Positions 36,870-49,401 of a stretch of DNA of 64,000 nucleotides are shown here, one piece after another. A program made the translations under genes and the position numbers. The DNA comes from Pyxicephalus adspersus (Eukaryota > Chordata > Amphibia > Anura > Pyxicephalidae): positions 106,803,590 to 106,867,589 of the forward strand of contig NC_092859.1 in NCBI RefSeq assembly GCF_032062135.1. The letters are read 5' to 3'. Position 1 is the first letter of the stretch; the number at the start of each line of letters is the position of its first letter. The notes beneath the pieces were generated by a model that had not been told where the DNA came from, ran no database searches, and was given only the letters and a program-made list of their open reading frames with translations.

Positions 36870-37400
36870 GGCAGATTAGTTACTGACTCAGTCCTGCACT
36901 GTCATTGGCTGCTGAGATTTTAAATCCTCTCTGCTCCCAGTCGCCAGTGCCACTGTTGTAGCCGTTAAGCTAGGCTGACTAGCTGCTGGTTGTGTATTTG
37001 CGTGATTTACTGTTGCTGACCTTGCCTGTTCCTGACTTATCGTTTGTATGCAGCCTTGATCGACCTTTTGCTTGTGACCCTGACTCTGCTTGTGTTTTGC
37101 TCTTGTGTACTTTGTTTGGTGGACCGATATTCTGTGTATGACCTCTGCTCTGTATTCTGCACTTGGCTCTGTTGGAATCTTGGTACTTATCTGTGGGCTT
37201 CTGGCTTGCTGCCAGCCAATCCCCAGACACCATCCCTTGTGCAGTAAGTCCTGGGGGCAACTGAGTCCTGGGAGATGCAATTAGTCCCCCGAGGCTGATC
37301 GGGTGATCTGCGGTGAAGACTGCGGTGTTAGATTGAGGGACTGGTGTCTGGTGAGGACTGGTGCTGACCAGGGACTTACACTCCACTTGTGATCAGACAG
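36870..37400. repeat. Unassigned GC-richer repeat-like segment (type D)
   Basis: On the minus strand CAG/CAAG-rich text (AGTCAGGGTCACAAGC, GCAGAGGTCATACAC) resembles the 31640-32230 segment. On the plus strand CTGAC/TGACCTTG-like words recur (GACCTTGCCTGTTCCTGAC). Open frames on both strands (up to 135 codons) reflect composition, not a recognised protein. Possibly an LTR or non-coding part of a retroelement; no ends identified. Confidence 0.3.
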
Positions 37401-38877
37401 GTCCTTATTGCATTGCATAAAAGTGTGGACCCATAGAAAACTTTCATAATTTCACCATCCAAAAACTGCAATGAGTGCTAATAAAATTTGGGGCTGGAGA
37501 CCTCAACATAAAGACATCTTCTCTTCACTCTTAACTTCTTTTTTTTACTAGAGGTAAGATCCAGTACATGATTGAAAAGTAAGGACACATTTCTATTTTT
37601 TTCTTAAAAAAAAAAAGATTAAGGGGATGTATTTTATATCGATTCAGCAATTCAGATTCATTATTTTAATAGAATTGTAAAAAAACAAAAAGTTGAGCAT
37701 AGGGATATGGAGAATAAACTAACAGATCACCTTATAAATGTAATGAAACCAATTTTCATTTATATATGTTTACTTTGAAAAGTCACATCTACTATCTGTA
37801 GCACAGCTTTAAAGTTCTTGTAGTGTTCTCAGTTGCTTTCACATATTCATTACTTTAACAAATTGAAGAAGGACTTTTTAATCTTTTCAGGGTCAGAAGC
37901 AGTGGTGATTATTCCTGGGGTCATGGCAGGTTCAATGGGGAGATTGTTGTGAAGTGGTGTCTGTAACTTTAAGATTACAAATTAAGGTCTACCTAAAAAG
38001 AACACTTTTCAAGTGCTACTCACATGAGAAGAAAATAAACAAAAAGGTATTAATGAATATGGCTAAATATGTATATTTTGATCTATACTGGATTTACAAT
38101 GCTTCTGTTCTTCAGTTATTTCAGTTAGTGACATTACAATTTCTCAGTTGTAAATACTGATCTTTTTTCCAACATGGTACATTTGCCTAGTAATATTTTG
38201 CCATGTATTTGTTCTCTTCACATATGAAAAGGTAGAAAAGTTTCATTGAGTAATCTCAAAATACATTTGAAGAGGAAGTAAACTTAAAAACTCACTTTCC
38301 TTTACCTTTGCAGATCCCTGGATCCCCCTGGCAGTTTCTTGCATCAGGTCCCACTTTGTCCTGGTATCCTCCTTCATTGCCACCTTCTTCTTTACCCTTC
38401 TTCCACCTTCTGCCTTATAACACCCTGCGCTACCCTTATTTACCTCTCTCGAGACAAAGCCACCACTGCCCATGAGTGTCAGTATGCCAGCTTCTTCCAT
38501 TCAGTGAACAACCCGCGCTATAACTATTTATGAATTAAATAACATCTCCTCCCCCTCCCTTTCTCAGCACCATCCTAGTAGGCACTCGACTCTTCTCAGC
38601 AAGGTAAAGTGAGGTTACATTTTCATTTATTTTATCTAATTGCTTTTGTATTTATGAATTTTAGTATTAGGCATGTTTAAATTATTTTATACAGCCCCAT
38701 CAATGTATAATACGCCAAAACAATAGGATTTTTTTTCATGGGAATGGATTAATAATTTTCCTTTTATTTCTTATGGCAAAATTTTGTTTTGTATAATGCC
38801 TGTTTGGTATATTTCCAAGGATTTGGAATGGATTAAGGACTTTTACTAAGGTACCACTGTATATATATTAGTTTATC
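37401..38877. other. Non-coding stretch
   Basis: AT-rich except for a GC-richer block at about 38270-38610 (GAGGAAGTAAACTTAAAAAC, then CAGATCCCTGGATCC) that reads like a MITE interior, but I could not define both ends. No gene recognised. Confidence 0.45.
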
Positions 38878-38955
38878 CCTAGCGGTATTCCCGAGTGTGA
38901 CTCGGGGGGAATTTTACCTGCAAAAAGCGGTAATCCCATATCACACTCGGGCTTG
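38878..38955 (+). mobile_element. Fragment of MITE family E
   Basis: The end CCTAGCGGTATTCCCGAGTG, with TGACTCGGG and a facing CACACTCGGGC, matches the right terminus of the fuller element at 44733-44976 (read in reverse). Only this palindromic end is present. Confidence 0.6.
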
Positions 38956-41870
38956 CTAAAAACATTTAAAAAAACAATTACCTTCTTCCTTAGTTTTATA
39001 CTAAAACTTTCTTTAGAATCTTTTTCCCCATCTGTGTCTCTCTAGTTAAATTTCCCTTCATATCCTGTTCCATGGACTCAGTAGTAAATGTGTGGATATC
39101 CTTCCAATGTGATTGAAATTCCCTTAAACAGTTGTCATAGAAGAATATGTCCCCAAAATATGAACCCTCTATTCATATTCCCCCACACTCATGCCTGGTA
39201 AAACTGGTGATCCGGACAATTAGAGAATGTCAATCTCCTTAGCAGGGCCACAGACAAAAATAAAAACTTGACAGTGGATCACCCAAGAAATATGTCTGAC
39301 TTAAGTTATGCATTAAATCTTATGTTCCTTTTGGGGGGAAAGACTAATAAAACTGATTGCATATTGATACAGAATTTTGCAATGCATAGTACTATGTTGG
39401 TGGTGATGAGGTATTTATTAGAATTCAATGTCCAGGTCTAATATCTTAAACTAATCTCACCTGTGCTTCTGCTGCTTACGGTGCAAATGTTTTTAATTCT
39501 GGACCAGATCCATTTCAAGTTTGCTGGTTCTTCCATGATAATCTTGCTTCTCCAGGCTGGGAGAAATTTAATAAATCAGGCCTGATGTGTTATACTTGCT
39601 ATTTAACGAGTACCGTGATTTATCCTTTTAATTCAAATATTTGTAAACGTAAGACTTAAAATAGTAAATGTTCCCCCATTCAGATTTTCCCGTATATTTC
39701 TTTGAGAAAAATGGTACATTTACAGTAATTAACACCCCATTATTATTAATATCAGGGAGTGTTATCAAATGTGAAAATATACACTATCTTACACTTCTAT
39801 GACTTCAAAGAAGTCCATTATGTGTGTTCTACTGGCTATCTGAGATGCTCCTCTTGCCCTTTGAACCCTGACACCTTTCTATACTAATGAAGATACATAA
39901 CACTGTAAGATTGAAATATCCATCCTGACATGCATGCATGTTAAAGAGGTTTTAGACTATTTTCCTTTCAGTTAGGAAGATATCACACTTAAACCTGAAC
40001 AAAGAGAGATTTATGACCCATCTCATACTGCAGTCATGGTTCATCACACACTTATACAAAAAGGTCTTTCATAAGACAAATTAAATCAGGCTTGTGGCCT
40101 TACCCTCCTGGTCAGAAATCTTTTATGCTTTGTAACCTCATGAACATTCCATTACGTATGTATAATTGTATGGCAGATATATGTACACAGTTTACCTGAT
40201 TACTGAAAAAAAAATCTAATTGGTAATATTGGATTTTAAAATAGATGATGGCAGAACATCATTTTAATTGCATGTGTGTAATCCGGCTATAGAGCCTCCT
40301 TTCCCTTTGCTATTTTTCACATTTCAGGGATTATAGCGGAACAATATGAATCTAACTTCAGAAGACAGTTTCCCATTCTTTGTATACATTTATTCACGTT
40401 CTATTTATTTCTTCTATAAGTTTTCCTGTTGAAGTTGTTTTCCAGCTACATTCACAACTCAGATCTCCAGTTTTTAATGCTTATTATAGATATTATTGTA
40501 GGAGACGATTATCTGGCCAACCATCACGTGCAGTAAGTCACCACGGTTCAGCGTGCTCTTTTTATTCCATTCCCATGGTGTCACTTACAGCAGCAAGGGA
40601 AATCACGCAATCACTCCAATTCAAATACTGATTTAGTCTTTTTTGCTTTTGAGTTAATCAAAGCTCAATCTCATTGTAAGTTACATTTCTTCCTAAAAAA
40701 AAAATGCAAAAAAAAAGTTTTTTTCTGTTTTAAAAAGTTTTACTACATTTTTATAATATACACAACATTTAGAATCATTACAAGTCATCTTGAAAAATCA
40801 AAATCAATTAAAAAAAGTTTACAGGTAAAATAAGAGCAAACATAAAAGTACAGGGGAAAATCAATTTTTTTTTAAATTCATGCATTGACATGGGCATTTT
40901 AAGAACCTTCCTAAAACACCAAAATATTCAATACACATTTGAAAAGACAGGACTGTATTCAGGGAATACCAAATAAGTCAAGCCTTAAAACTGTGTGTAA
41001 AATGGCAAATTGGCAAAAAAATAAATTTATAAAACTTCCCATACCTGACATTTAAAACTGTTACAGCAGCTCAGTTTAGAGTTAACCATATAATGGCCCT
41101 AGCATTTTTTTCTTACTCCAGCATGTGAACCAAGAAAAAGTCCAATTGTGTTACCCAATTCATTTTATCTGAGCACCTCTGTTCTGGTGATACAGATAAT
41201 TATGTATGCATGCGGGGGCTATGGGATCCTTTTAAAAATGTTTATTGTGTTGATATGTACCGCACAATTGTGTGTTTTATGTATGTTGTTTTTTTTATTT
41301 TATTGAAAATTGTTAAAATAAAAACAAATTTACCCATTAAAAATGTTTAATGTATTTTGATCAACTTTTTGTTTTTATTACATTTAATATTACCTTACTT
41401 ACTTCAATTTCAATACATTTTTTGAGATGAAACATTTAACCTTCAATGGGAGTTAAATGTCTAAAATAAAGGTTTCTTTGAAACTTCTAAAATGAGCAAT
41501 TACTAATGGATGCAATGGCTCATTAACCACTGTGCATATTACTTACAAAGACCTGCCAATGTCCATCCTAGACCTCTTAAACCAATATACATGACATACC
41601 CATATACTTTTGTTAAGTTTTATTGCAAATACCAACGTATTTGAAATTTAAAAGAGCTTTGCCTTTAAATGACCACAATAGATGTTTTTTCCTTTGTTTA
41701 AAATGCTGCAATGCTTGTGAATGCTGCTTTAATAACAAACAGTCTTTAAATTTTTTTTTTTATGTTGCTTAGTTTAACCCTATATTCAACAGCGTTGTTA
41801 CCCTAAATCAGAAAGTGGGTTAGGACTACAGAAAACCTATTCCTACCTTCTCATCTATGACAGTGGGGGA
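38956..41870. other. AT-rich non-coding stretch
   Basis: No gene recognised. It contains the half copy of MITE family A at 39491-39581. Confidence 0.5.
39491..39581 (-). mobile_element. Half copy of foldback MITE family A
   Basis: Only one arm is present: CCATTTCAAGTTTGCTGG, then CTCCAGGCTGGGAG and TTTAATAAATCAGGCC. It matches the right arm of the 13642 copy. Confidence 0.65.
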
Positions 41871-42075
41871 AGCATAGATTGGCTTAGTGGCTAGCACTCT
41901 GGCCCTAGGTCACTGGTTCAAGTCTTGGCCAGGACACTTGTTTGTATATTATCCCTGTGTTTGCATGGATTTCCCTGGGGCACGTCTTTGAGGGACAGAT
42001 AGTAGCATGACTATGCTTTGTAATGATGTGACTTTGTAAAGCACTGTGTAATATGTCAATGATTTATAAATAAGC
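41871..42075 (+). mobile_element. tRNA-headed SINE (copy 3)
   Basis: The head TTGGCTTAGTGGCTAGCACT (A-box-like) and GGTTCAAGTCTTGG (B-box-like, about 41915) are followed by a shortened body and the 3' region CTTTGTAAAGCACTGTGTAA and ATTTATAAATAAGC. Compared with the 30.6-kb copy, about 70 bp of the middle are missing. Confidence 0.7.
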
Positions 42076-42898
42076 ATTCTGTAGTCCACATTCAGCAGAG
42101 GCAGATAGCACTAAAACAATTGGCTCTTTCCGTTTCATTTATTATACTAAAACAAATACAAGTAGTTTATTGTTAGAGTTTAAGTGCGCTTTAGATAAAT
42201 GATTTTATTTAATATTTTCTAAATTCTCCTCATAGGATATTGGCTGCAAGTTGTAAATGTATTTCTTTTTTTTATTATTTATTTAGGTGCTTACCTTTTC
42301 TAATTCCTAAAATTTACTGTAAAAATATGTAAGAATAAAAGTGGTACTACATGCTAAACAATCCACTTACGTGATAATAAAAAACATGTTTGTTTAGTCC
42401 ATCTGTAAAGCATCAGCTGTTTTCTGTCTGTAACGGAATAATTATTTGACCTTAGGAATAATAGTAAATTACACTGCAGGCCAGCTTCCTCAAGTTGAAT
42501 GGCTGCACAAACTTTGATCTAAAGATTACTGTTTACAAAATACAGTTGTGAAGAAAAGTTTGTAAAACCCCAGATGTTTTGAAGATTTCCAAACTTTAAA
42601 GGGAAATCAAACTTTTTTTCATATATTCCTAAATTTATTTTTTTTAAACTAAAAATTATTTTTTGCACTTGGTAAATATAAATATTCTATGTGAACATAT
42701 TTTTTTTTACAAATTTTGAGCAATACACACTACTTAAAAGAATCTAGTTAGCAACACTCCTTATCTTAGTTCATAGACATGCCCTTTGAGTTTAAGCTAT
42801 AGGCAATGCTTTCACCTAAATGTGAAACAGTTCTCAAGAGTTTGTCGAAGAAAAAAAAAGCACTGGTCTTCAAAAACACATCATTACTAATCTAAAGT
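42076..42898. other. AT-rich non-coding spacer
   Basis: No gene or repeat recognised. Confidence 0.5.
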
Positions 42899-42975
42899 TT
42901 ATTATTATCTTGCGATTATATAGCACCAACATAATATGCAGTGCATTACAATGTCCATAATCATGTTGGGGCCGA
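42899..42975 (-). mobile_element. SINE/L2 3' tail fragment
   Basis: TTATTATCTTGCGATTATAT followed by AGCACCAACATAATATGCAG is the reverse complement of the shared SINE/L2 tail. It is too short to say which of the two it came from. Confidence 0.6.
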
Positions 42976-43944
42976 CATGAACGGCATCTTTTGTAATCTT
43001 ATTTTGTAGTTAGCTGTAAGTTAGAGGCCTCTTTTAGTCTTAACTAAATATTGTGATATTATGCATTGCAGCCAAGATGGTGATGCATGTCCAAGCAACA
43101 AATCCATGAACAGAAAAAAAATGAATACTAAAAGAATGAATACTACACAGTAATACAAAGTAATACAAAGAATACTAAAATTTGGAATATAAGTTCTCTT
43201 TAAAGCTGCACTATATAGAGTAGGCTAGTATTACGTGCATACTGCAATATGGCTACTTCAAAGGCCATACAAAAAATTAATACTACATTTACTGCCAAGC
43301 TTTTTCCCTGTGAAGAATTATAATTGCTGCTTTAACTGTTTTCTTTGGTATGATGACATTTCTACCGTACATAAAATTTAAACATAATACATTTAAATAT
43401 GACTTGGTTCGAATCAAAGTACAGTTAAGGTGATTCTCACAGCCAAATTTAACAGTATGAAATCAGTTTCCCATGTGTAAAAAGCATGTAAAAATCATTG
43501 CATATTAATGAAAGACATTTTTGCAGTCGGTCCAATGTAAGCCAGACATTCTATCCTAAACTGGCTGCAAAAATAGAAACATATAGAGGGACATTTTACT
43601 TAAAGAAGAAAAATTAACAATGGCTCACTAAACGTTTGCTTGCTCTAGATGTGCTTTCATACACTTGTCAGGAGAGCAGGACAGCTGTTTTCTGTCACAG
43701 CCATCCGAGTCTGGAGGTTACCTGACCCCTTAAAGCATTGATTCTTCTATGGTACCCTTTGCAGAAACATGTTGCAAAGTGCAGTAATGGCAGCATCCAG
43801 GACTGCGTGGGAACCTTTGGCATGCCAGATTTTGGCTTTTTTTTTTTTAGTTTAAGAATAATGCAGAATTACAGAATTAATGTAAACGTGATGCAGGAAA
43901 ATATGAAATTATAGAGGCTGCCATCATTGTGCTTCTGAAAAAAA
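42976..43944. other. AT-rich non-coding spacer
   Basis: Near 43140 the short words AATACTA and GTAATACAAA are locally repeated. No gene or transposon recognised. Confidence 0.5.
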
Positions 43945-44552
43945 GTTATGCTTGGCTAAAATATGGACCTACTAAGTTCAACCCTTCTGTGCCAGACTTG
44001 GAAAGCTTACATTGAAGTCTTATGTGGATATATGTTCCGGGCCAGAGATTGAACGTATTTCGCAAATCAGTCAAAAGGAAAGTCAAGCCTAATAGTATTA
44101 TCAGAGGAAAGGACAAAAATGGCAACCATTTTTTTTCTATGACAAGTTTCCTTTAGATGCAGACCTAAACTCCAAATTTTTACTTTACATAAAAGGGTGG
44201 ACAAGACATCGCGATCAAGACAGATAAAAGCGCCCATCTACATCACTCGATTTAGCACAGTGCCGAAGACATTTCCCGGGATGATGTGGGACCCAAAGAA
44301 GATATCTCATGATGGATAGACGGATCTCCATGAATAAAGGTTTTTTATTTGGGTTTAGTTCCGCTTTAAGCTTGTGGCCCTTAGTACCCTACAAAAGGTT
44401 TAACCCTGGAGGGGTTAATGTAACGAAATCAGATGTATTTGAGTTTCTTTAAAGATGGTCTTGACCCCCAGTGGGAACACACAGAAATAAAAAAATGACA
44501 GCAATTGAACTTGATGGACTTATGTCTTTTTTCAACCTGACTAACTATGTGA
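43945..44552. mobile_element. Possible MITE interrupted by family C
   Basis: The right end reads TTGAACTTGATGGACTTATG, then TTTTTTCAACCTGACTAAC and TATGTGAC. The left part has a decayed inverse (TATGGACCTACTAAGTTCAA, about 43962). Elements with this end are common in frog and fish genomes and I associate them with Kolobok-like MITEs, but the left end is poor and no target duplication can be read. The 44154-44368 element sits inside, so this one would be older. Confidence 0.4.
44154..44368 (+). mobile_element. MITE family C (copy 2)
   Basis: Inverted termini AGATGCAGACCTAAACTCC (left) and GGGTTTAGTTCCGCTTTAA (right) flank about 215 bp with no coding content. TTTA occurs just outside or at both ends and could be a target duplication, though the boundary is ambiguous. 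It shares end sequence with the element at 22313-22702. Confidence 0.55.
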
Positions 44553-44732
44553 CAGAAGGTCTAACCTTTCCCTACTGTATCCAAAACTTAAAAAACACAA
44601 ATGTTTGGCTCACATACATTTTAAGTCAGAATGACTTTAATATACCCAATTTAGGTCCAATTGCTACTTTCTCTGTATACCTAATTACTGCCCAGTAGAG
44701 ATACTAGTTCAAAATAATTGATTCTAGGACCC

Positions 44733-44976
44733 TTCACCTTCCTGGCGGTATGAACAATGAGTAGTACATTTAAAAATACTCTACTATTTTAAATTGCCAG
44801 GGGAAGCAGATGCCGGGCATCGCTGGAGGACGCCACAGACATCGCTGGAGGACACCGCTGGTATGTGGGAACCGGTAGGAGTTATAAACTCCCTGGCAAT
44901 TCCACCGCGAGTGTGGCTCTGGGTTACCGCTTTTGGCACCGAAAATTAACTCGGGAATACCGCCGGGGAGGTTAAA
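44733..44976. mobile_element. MITE family E
   Basis: Inverted termini TTCACCTTCCTGGCGGTAT (left) and ATACCGCCGGGGAGGTTAAA (right) bound 244 bp. Inside are CTCGGG/CCCGAG hairpin words and a 22-bp tandem pair starting at 44818 and 44840 (CATCGCTGGAGGAC each). No coding content. The fragment at 38878 has the same end. Confidence 0.65.
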
Positions 44977-45233
44977 GTTGGCTTTGGAGCACTCGTAAGC
45001 TGAAAAGAATGTATTTGTAATCAAATACAAATTAACAGCATTGTAAGCATGTAAGCATTCTCAGAAGAATAAACTCCCCAAAAAATTAGAAAGGAAATGA
45101 ATGGAAAGGTCTTATTTAGAAATTCAATTTAAAGTGATATGCAACATTCAGTAAAAAGAAAATGGCCACAGACTGCTCATCATTCTGACACTTTTAGAAA
45201 GCCCTTCAGGATACAGCCTTTCAAGGTCCAGGT

Positions 45234-45793
45234 ACCTCACTGGTATTCCACAAAGCCAACTTTCTTCTCTACAATCTATTATGAATTCTGCAGCCTGACT
45301 TATGAATCCCTCCCACCGCTCCTCCTCTGCATCTCTTTGTAATTCTCTTCATTGTCTTCCATTTCACCTCCTTCAATCTTCTGAACTTTGCCATTAAATC
45401 TCTCCACAGTTCTTGTCCCACTTACACCCCTAGCTGTTTTTTTCACTCCTCCGATGACCTACTAATGATTTCCTCACTCATAACCTCATCACACGCAGGG
45501 CTCCAAGACTTTTCTAGAGTTGCCCCTACTTTCTGCTCATTTAAAAGAGCACTCAAAACCAATCTTTTCAAACTTGCTTACCCAGCTTCTTCTGTCTTTT
45601 GAAACTGTCACTACTTACCCACTATTCCATAGCTTTCCCTCCTATTGTGTGCTACTTCCCTACCTCTTCGGGGCAGTGTCCCCTCCTCCTGTGTCACTGT
45701 CTGCATTCATCTGTCATTTGCAACCCCATTTAATGTACAGCACTGCATATTATGTTGGCGCTATATAAGTACTGTTTAACAATAATAATAATA
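45234..45793 (+). mobile_element. L2 LINE fragment, 3' end (plus strand)
   Basis: This copy matches the minus-strand L2 at 32.5-33.2 kb from the CTGGTATTCCAC region, through CTACAATCTATTATGAATTC and CGCAGGGCTCCAAGACTTTT, to the tail GTTGGCGCTATATAAGTACT and (AATA/TAA)n. Its reading is broken by many stops and shifts, so it is older than the 32.5-kb copy. The open frame at 45520-45768 lies in the wrong frame and is not a gene. Confidence 0.85.
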
Positions 45794-48559
45794 TTGGGAT
45801 CAGATGCAAAGTAGGTCACTATCAATTTGCAGAGGATTAATAATAGGCAGTGGTGTACAGGCTCTGGTCTTCTCTAGGCTTCTTTTTCTGTTTACTGATG
45901 ACTGGAGGGGTCCCATGAGAGTTGATCCATTATGTATTTGTGACTGAACTCTGACAGAGGATAGACTATGGTACCCTGGCCGGTCCTCATTTTCTGTATG
46001 TGGTCAAGACCCATAAAATGTAAACTGCCAGAGTCACTTGGACTTAACTCCCTCACGTTGCACTGCTCACTCCCTATCTTTTCATCTCTGCTTTCTTTTA
46101 TATATCTCAGGCTACCTACATAATAGGAACAGAGGAGCTTTCTGCTCAGCATCAGTGTATTTACAGGGTTGGTATGACATAGCAAACACAGCTCTACCAA
46201 AATAATCCAACACAGTGATGCCAATGGTGGTGTGGCAGTGTGATAAAAATTTTGCAAATGAGAAAACTCTAGCTTCAATGTACACTACATAACTTTAGGG
46301 CAGAGACTGGTGTTTCCATTGTCTAAATGTAGGTTTGCTTTAAATTCAGCATTTTATTGGTGGCTCTTAAAATATAGGGTTTTCATGTATGAAAGTAGTA
46401 GGTCTTGCTGCCTGTCTTACCTCAGCCTGACCCTAATTACAAGCATTTTTATATTGTTTATGCTGTGGAATTTAACTAGCACTTCCTCTTCAGAAGAGGA
46501 TGTTATGAAAACCATATGTATTGTTTACAAGTTTGTTATATGTTTAACCTGCTATCCCTTTTCATCTTGGATCATGCTAAACCTAAGTTGGCAATGACTG
46601 CCTTTGGTGGCATGCCATTATATGATTACAGCCATAGTTTGCATATGATTGACACAACAGAAAAACAACACATTAAAAACCCTATAATCATGACCTTTGC
46701 AATGAGGCTGTTGAGAAAGTCCAGATTCAATGATGACAATTCACCCCAGTGTTGTGATTGAGCCAAACTGAGAATTAACAAAGACATCTTCTATACCATG
46801 ACATGTGCACTGCAGATTACCACAATTATTGAAAACTTCCATGTAGCAAGGAACTCTGATACTGCAGGCTCAATTTTGCATGATTTAGAGGTTGGGGGTT
46901 AATTAGCACCCATGGATCATTTAGGTATAGTGTTACAATCACTTTCATGATACTGACATGCTTGAAAAAAATGTCACGGGCATTTTAAAATATTTTGGTG
47001 AAGAAGTCTGGACAAGGTTCATTTGGGTTAACATGGTGTGTTTGATGGTTCTATTTTTAGCTGTATTTAAACAAAATCTAAAAGGATGATTACTATAAAA
47101 TCATTGCAACATTGTAAATGAAATGTGTATGTGACCTGGATATCAGCAGTATACATGTTAAAAATAATAGGAACATTTCTTTGTACATAAATCATCTTTG
47201 TATGCCCATTTGCTGGGTACAGAAATCAGTTTGCTTTTGTATAGGATTACCAGTTATTGGTTTAAGGTTCATTATGTTTATTAGCGATCAGCAATGTTTT
47301 TACCAAAATTGCTTTGACTAAATTCATTCTCATGGCCAATTTTACAATCTGATAACTGAAATTGTAGGATGCTACCTCCCACCATTATGCGTATTGAATG
47401 GGTTGACACTTAGAATTACCTAAAATAAAAATTCTTTTCACTCATCCATAAATTTATCGCTAAGAAAGCAATAAAGGACATTTTTCATAAAATAATAACT
47501 TACCTCCACATCTATTTTAAATAAAAAGCCTTTTCAGATGTGCTCCTGATCACTTTACACAGTGTATGTTAGCTTTTCTAAGTGAATGTTGATGACTAAT
47601 CTTAAACTATGTTCACTTTGACTACCCAATCAAGTGTGAGGGAAATAAAAAAACAGGAAAGAACATGTTGGGGTATTTTAAAAAGGAACCCAACGTCAAC
47701 AGACTCCACCCGGTTAGTAAACTAGCCCCATTGCCTCTTATTGTAACCTTTACCAATGTTGTATGGAGAAAGAGAAAGTAGAAGTAAGAGGAGTCCTTGC
47801 TCACTATATATTTGTGTGAAGTAATGGGAAGCTGTGAAAAAGTGTGCAGCTCCCGGTTATCATATAAAAGTGTTTATTTGATACAAGAGATCAGGAGATA
47901 AGCTTTTAATGGCTGAGTAAACATACTAGGAACTGGTTATAAAAAGTAACAGGATATGACATAACCAGGCACAATAGATGAATTGTGTTTTTACACAAAT
48001 ACCATTACAAACCTAAGGCATGTAGTATAACTATAAATGCAATAAGGGACCTGGGAGATGGTTTTTAGTGTATGCTATTCCAGACTGTAATTCTGCTATA
48101 AGAATCAGTCTGTACTACAATTTATATTCATATACACTCATATAATGAATGTTAGGGTCAGAACCATTTCCATTATGGTACTGGTTTTACAGTAAAACTA
48201 CAGTTAAAATAAATGTTCATTCTTTTTCTCCTTTAAAACTACTCCTCTCCTTCTCTCCTTTAAAACTACATAATTTACACAGTGGAAAGCTTAAAAAAAT
48301 AATACATTATAAATATAATGTGACAGACAGTTTGATTTAATTCACCGCATTGTTTTGCCAATGTTTTATGGATGAGTATGTGGCTACTCCCATACTTAGT
48401 CAAAGCTCTCAGGAAAGACAATATCCTCTGTGATACCATTCCAAGTATTAGAAACACCTTCTAGTATTCTTTTGACGAAGTCCTATGCACTATATATTTA
48501 AAGAATTCTTATTTATGTCCAATTTACATTTTTCCAAAAGAGTATAAAATGTTAGGCCA
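45794..48559. other. Non-coding stretch
   Basis: No gene or repeat recognised. A 128-codon open frame on the minus strand (45892-46278) and a 95-codon one on the plus strand (46310-46597) have no motif I recognise. Confidence 0.45.
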
Positions 48560-48936
48560 TTTTTACATCTGGTTAAAAAGGGTGATGATGTACATCCAGG
48601 GGTAAGTGAAGCTCTAAAAGAGGAAATAACCTATCAATATGCACTTGTACCGATTCTGTCATGGGGGCTGCTTTCTTCTTTCCTTTAGTATCTTGATCTT
48701 CGGCCATCTTGATAGGCTGGGTGGGGATGACCTAACTCCTGCACTGACATGCAGTTTATTAAGTCCTGGCACTTTCTAAAGGAAGCCAGGACTGCCAGTT
48801 AACCCCAGCAACAAACATGAAATTTGACAGCTGGGTGGCAATCGGGCAGGTAAGAATAGTCATTCCAGAAGGGACATTGCCTGTCCCTTTCTCCAATAAA
48901 CACCTACATGAATCGTGACTTTAGTTTTCCTTTAAA
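48560..48936 (-). mobile_element. MITE family B (copy 2), boundaries approximate
   Basis: The right end GACTTTAGTTTTCCTTTAAA and the inner hairpin GAAGGGACATTGCCTGTCCC match the inverted copy at 19678-19889. The left limit is uncertain (TTACATCTGGTTAAAAAGGG near 48564). Non-coding. Confidence 0.4.
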
Positions 48937-48960
48937 ATGTAATGTTTTTCATGCTATATG

Positions 48961-49401
48961 TATGTGAATAGAGATGAGCGAGAATGCCTCTGGCATTCTC
49001 GCAAAAATTTCCTCGAACTTCTGATGGGTCCGCAAATTTTCAGCGAACCGATTTCGCTGACCCATAGGAAGTTCCAGAAAGTCATTACAGGAGGATTCCC
49101 AGGGCTTCATTCATTCATGCAGCCTGGAAATCCTCTTGTGTGAGAGGTTAATTAACCTCTGGTGCCCAGGGATTGCGAGCTGTGCTGATCAATAAAAGCA
49201 GCCGTGGCTCAGTGTGCGACCCGGCACTAGAAGTTAAATGGGGACAAGTACAAGTACAAGTGCAGCCGTGGCCACATTTACTGATCAGCACAGCCCGATC
49301 AAAAAAAAAAATCTTTTTAAACTTTTTTAGGAAAATTGAATTGGCAAATTTACACCGGCGGTTCTGGCTTACAATTTCGCTCGCTCATCCCTATATGTGA
49401 A
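48961..49401. mobile_element. hAT-type MITE with 8-bp target duplication
   Basis: The element (48969-49393, 425 bp) starts TAGAGATGAGCGAG and ends CTCGCTCATCCCTA, a 14-bp inverted pair with one mismatch. It is flanked by a perfect 8-bp direct repeat, TATGTGAA, at 48961-48968 and 49394-49401. Eight-base duplications are the hallmark of hAT transposition. The interior has a second inverted pair around TGTGCTGATCA and TGATCAGCACA and a short (GTACAA)n run (about 49245-49260). There is no transposase, so it is non-autonomous. It is the best-preserved insertion in the window. Confidence 0.88.

Noticed and set aside
36888..37386. Overlapping 130- and 135-codon frames rich in Gln and Ser
   Set aside because: Two frames of the same strand are open at once because of CAG/CAAG-rich composition; no domain.
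45520..45768. 82-codon frame in the 45-kb L2 copy
   Set aside because: It is in a different frame from the reverse transcriptase homology, so not a gene.
45892..46278. 128-codon minus-strand frame
   Set aside because: No recognisable motif, no splice or transcription context; cannot be supported.
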